A DNA stretch of 64,000 nt from DAOUAT01 sp964551735 (GTDB lineage: Bacteria; Chloroflexota; Anaerolineae; CG2-30-64-16). The notes beneath the pieces were generated by a model that was not told where the DNA came from, ran no database searches, and saw nothing but the letters and a program-made list of their open reading frames with translations. The stretch spans positions 1 through 64,000 of the forward strand of contig CAZKEF010000005.1 in assembly GCA_964551735.1 (NCBI GenBank). The letters run 5' to 3'. This document shows, one piece after another, positions 63,705 through 64,000 of this stretch; the first letter of the stretch is position 1, and each line of letters starts with the position of its first letter. The position numbers and the translations under genes were made by a program.

Positions 63705-64000
63705 TGCGTGCATCCCCCTTGGGCGTCCAGGCCGCTCGGCCGCGCACCACCGCCCAGGTGACGCTGGCCGACGGCCGCGTTTACGAAGCGCCGGTGGGGA
63801 CCGAGCTGCGGCACTATGTTGACGTAGCTGCTGTGGAGCAACCGTGGCCTTTCCCGATCGTGGCCGCACTGATTGACGGCGAGCTGCGCGAACTGACCTA
63901 TTACATCAGGCGCGATGTCGAGGTTGCGCCGCTGGGCATGGACGACCGGGATGGCAGCCGCATCTACCGCCGCTCCCTAACGTTCCTGCTGGTGGTGGCG
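63701..64000 (+). CDS. N-terminal part of a TGS-domain nucleoside (uridine) kinase
   Basis: 100 codons, cut by the window end. It begins with a TGS domain (AQVTLADGRVYEAPVGTELRHYV) and continues with an RRDVEVAPLG region ending at SRIYRRSLTFLLVVA, the known linker of bacterial uridine/nucleoside kinases fused to a threonyl-tRNA-synthetase-like N-terminus. The P-loop kinase domain would follow outside the window. The start overlaps the DUF1638 stop; ATG 63704 is also possible. Confidence 0.75.
   Translation, partial: MMRASPLGVQAARPRTTAQVTLADGRVYEAPVGTELRHYVDVAAVEQPWPFPIVAALIDGELRELTYYIRRDVEVAPLGMDDRDGSRIYRRSLTFLLVVA

Overview
The window is a GC-rich, gene-dense stretch of bacterial chromosome, about 50 protein genes plus two tRNA genes. 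It reads best as a draft or metagenome-derived contig of a Chloroflexota bacterium (Anaerolineae/Caldilineae-like). The hints are Pro/Thr-rich stalks before SH3b or membrane segments, a DUF2723 membrane protein, a MoeA fused to a binding-protein-like domain, a bacterial Ras-like GTPase cassette, and many degenerate palindromic intergenic repeats. There is no rRNA, so the phylum is an inference. A run of 100 N at 9870-9969 marks a scaffold join inside a tandem-repeat gene. No prophage, CRISPR array or IS element was found.

Layout. 1-6.9 kb: Fe-type superoxide dismutase, then a tight signalling cassette (response regulator, coiled-coil protein, membrane SH3b protein, Ras-like GTPase, histidine kinase), two small proteins and MscL. 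7-19 kb: MoeA fusion, a repeat-rich HhH membrane protein, GyrA, an AlbA/Schlafen-type regulator with palindromes behind it, glutamate racemase with a C26 amidotransferase, and a DUF2723 protein. 19-24 kb: ribosomal protein L9, a structured leader RNA with a 27-codon ORF, a DUF3524 glycosyltransferase, a zinc-ribbon/cold-shock protein, tRNA-Cys, an SRPBCC-PDZ-DinB fusion, and a tRNA-Leu(UAA) split by a group I intron that carries an HNH endonuclease relic.

24-29.4 kb is a polyphosphate/nucleotide block: two overlapping thymidylate-kinase-like genes convergent with PPK2 and a four-part CYTH-HTH-HD-CHAD protein. 29.5-38.1 kb is a catabolic operon under a GntR regulator with a palindromic operator: an ABC transporter reduced to a dppD'-'dppC stub, then NanA-like aldolase, AGE epimerase, URO-D-like protein, ROK-like protein, NagA and a SIS isomerase. 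Together these form a plausible sialic acid to fructose-6-phosphate route. 38.1-45 kb, all on the minus strand: a second GyrA/ParC with a histone-H1-like tail, followed at once by two paralogous 157-182-residue proteins, a methyltransferase and a radical SAM/SPASM protein. That set resembles an undescribed peptide-modification (RiPP-like) operon.

45-64 kb: a protein with two Cys-rich CPGxGxCC motifs, an orphan AbiEii, UvrB, a lipoprotein with two identical FAS1 repeats, a degenerate GH3 protein, a Ser/Thr kinase divergent from an FHA-winged-helix regulator, HemW, an MFS transporter, the metY-metX-metW operon behind a SAM-I riboswitch with an unusually long P3, a DedA protein, a DUF1638 protein and the start of a TGS-domain nucleoside kinase.

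A theme across the window is that short-period palindromic intergenic repeats have also entered genes in frame (MoeA, the DUF2723 protein, the ParC tail, HemW, MetW) and one riboswitch arm, much like Rickettsia palindromic elements.
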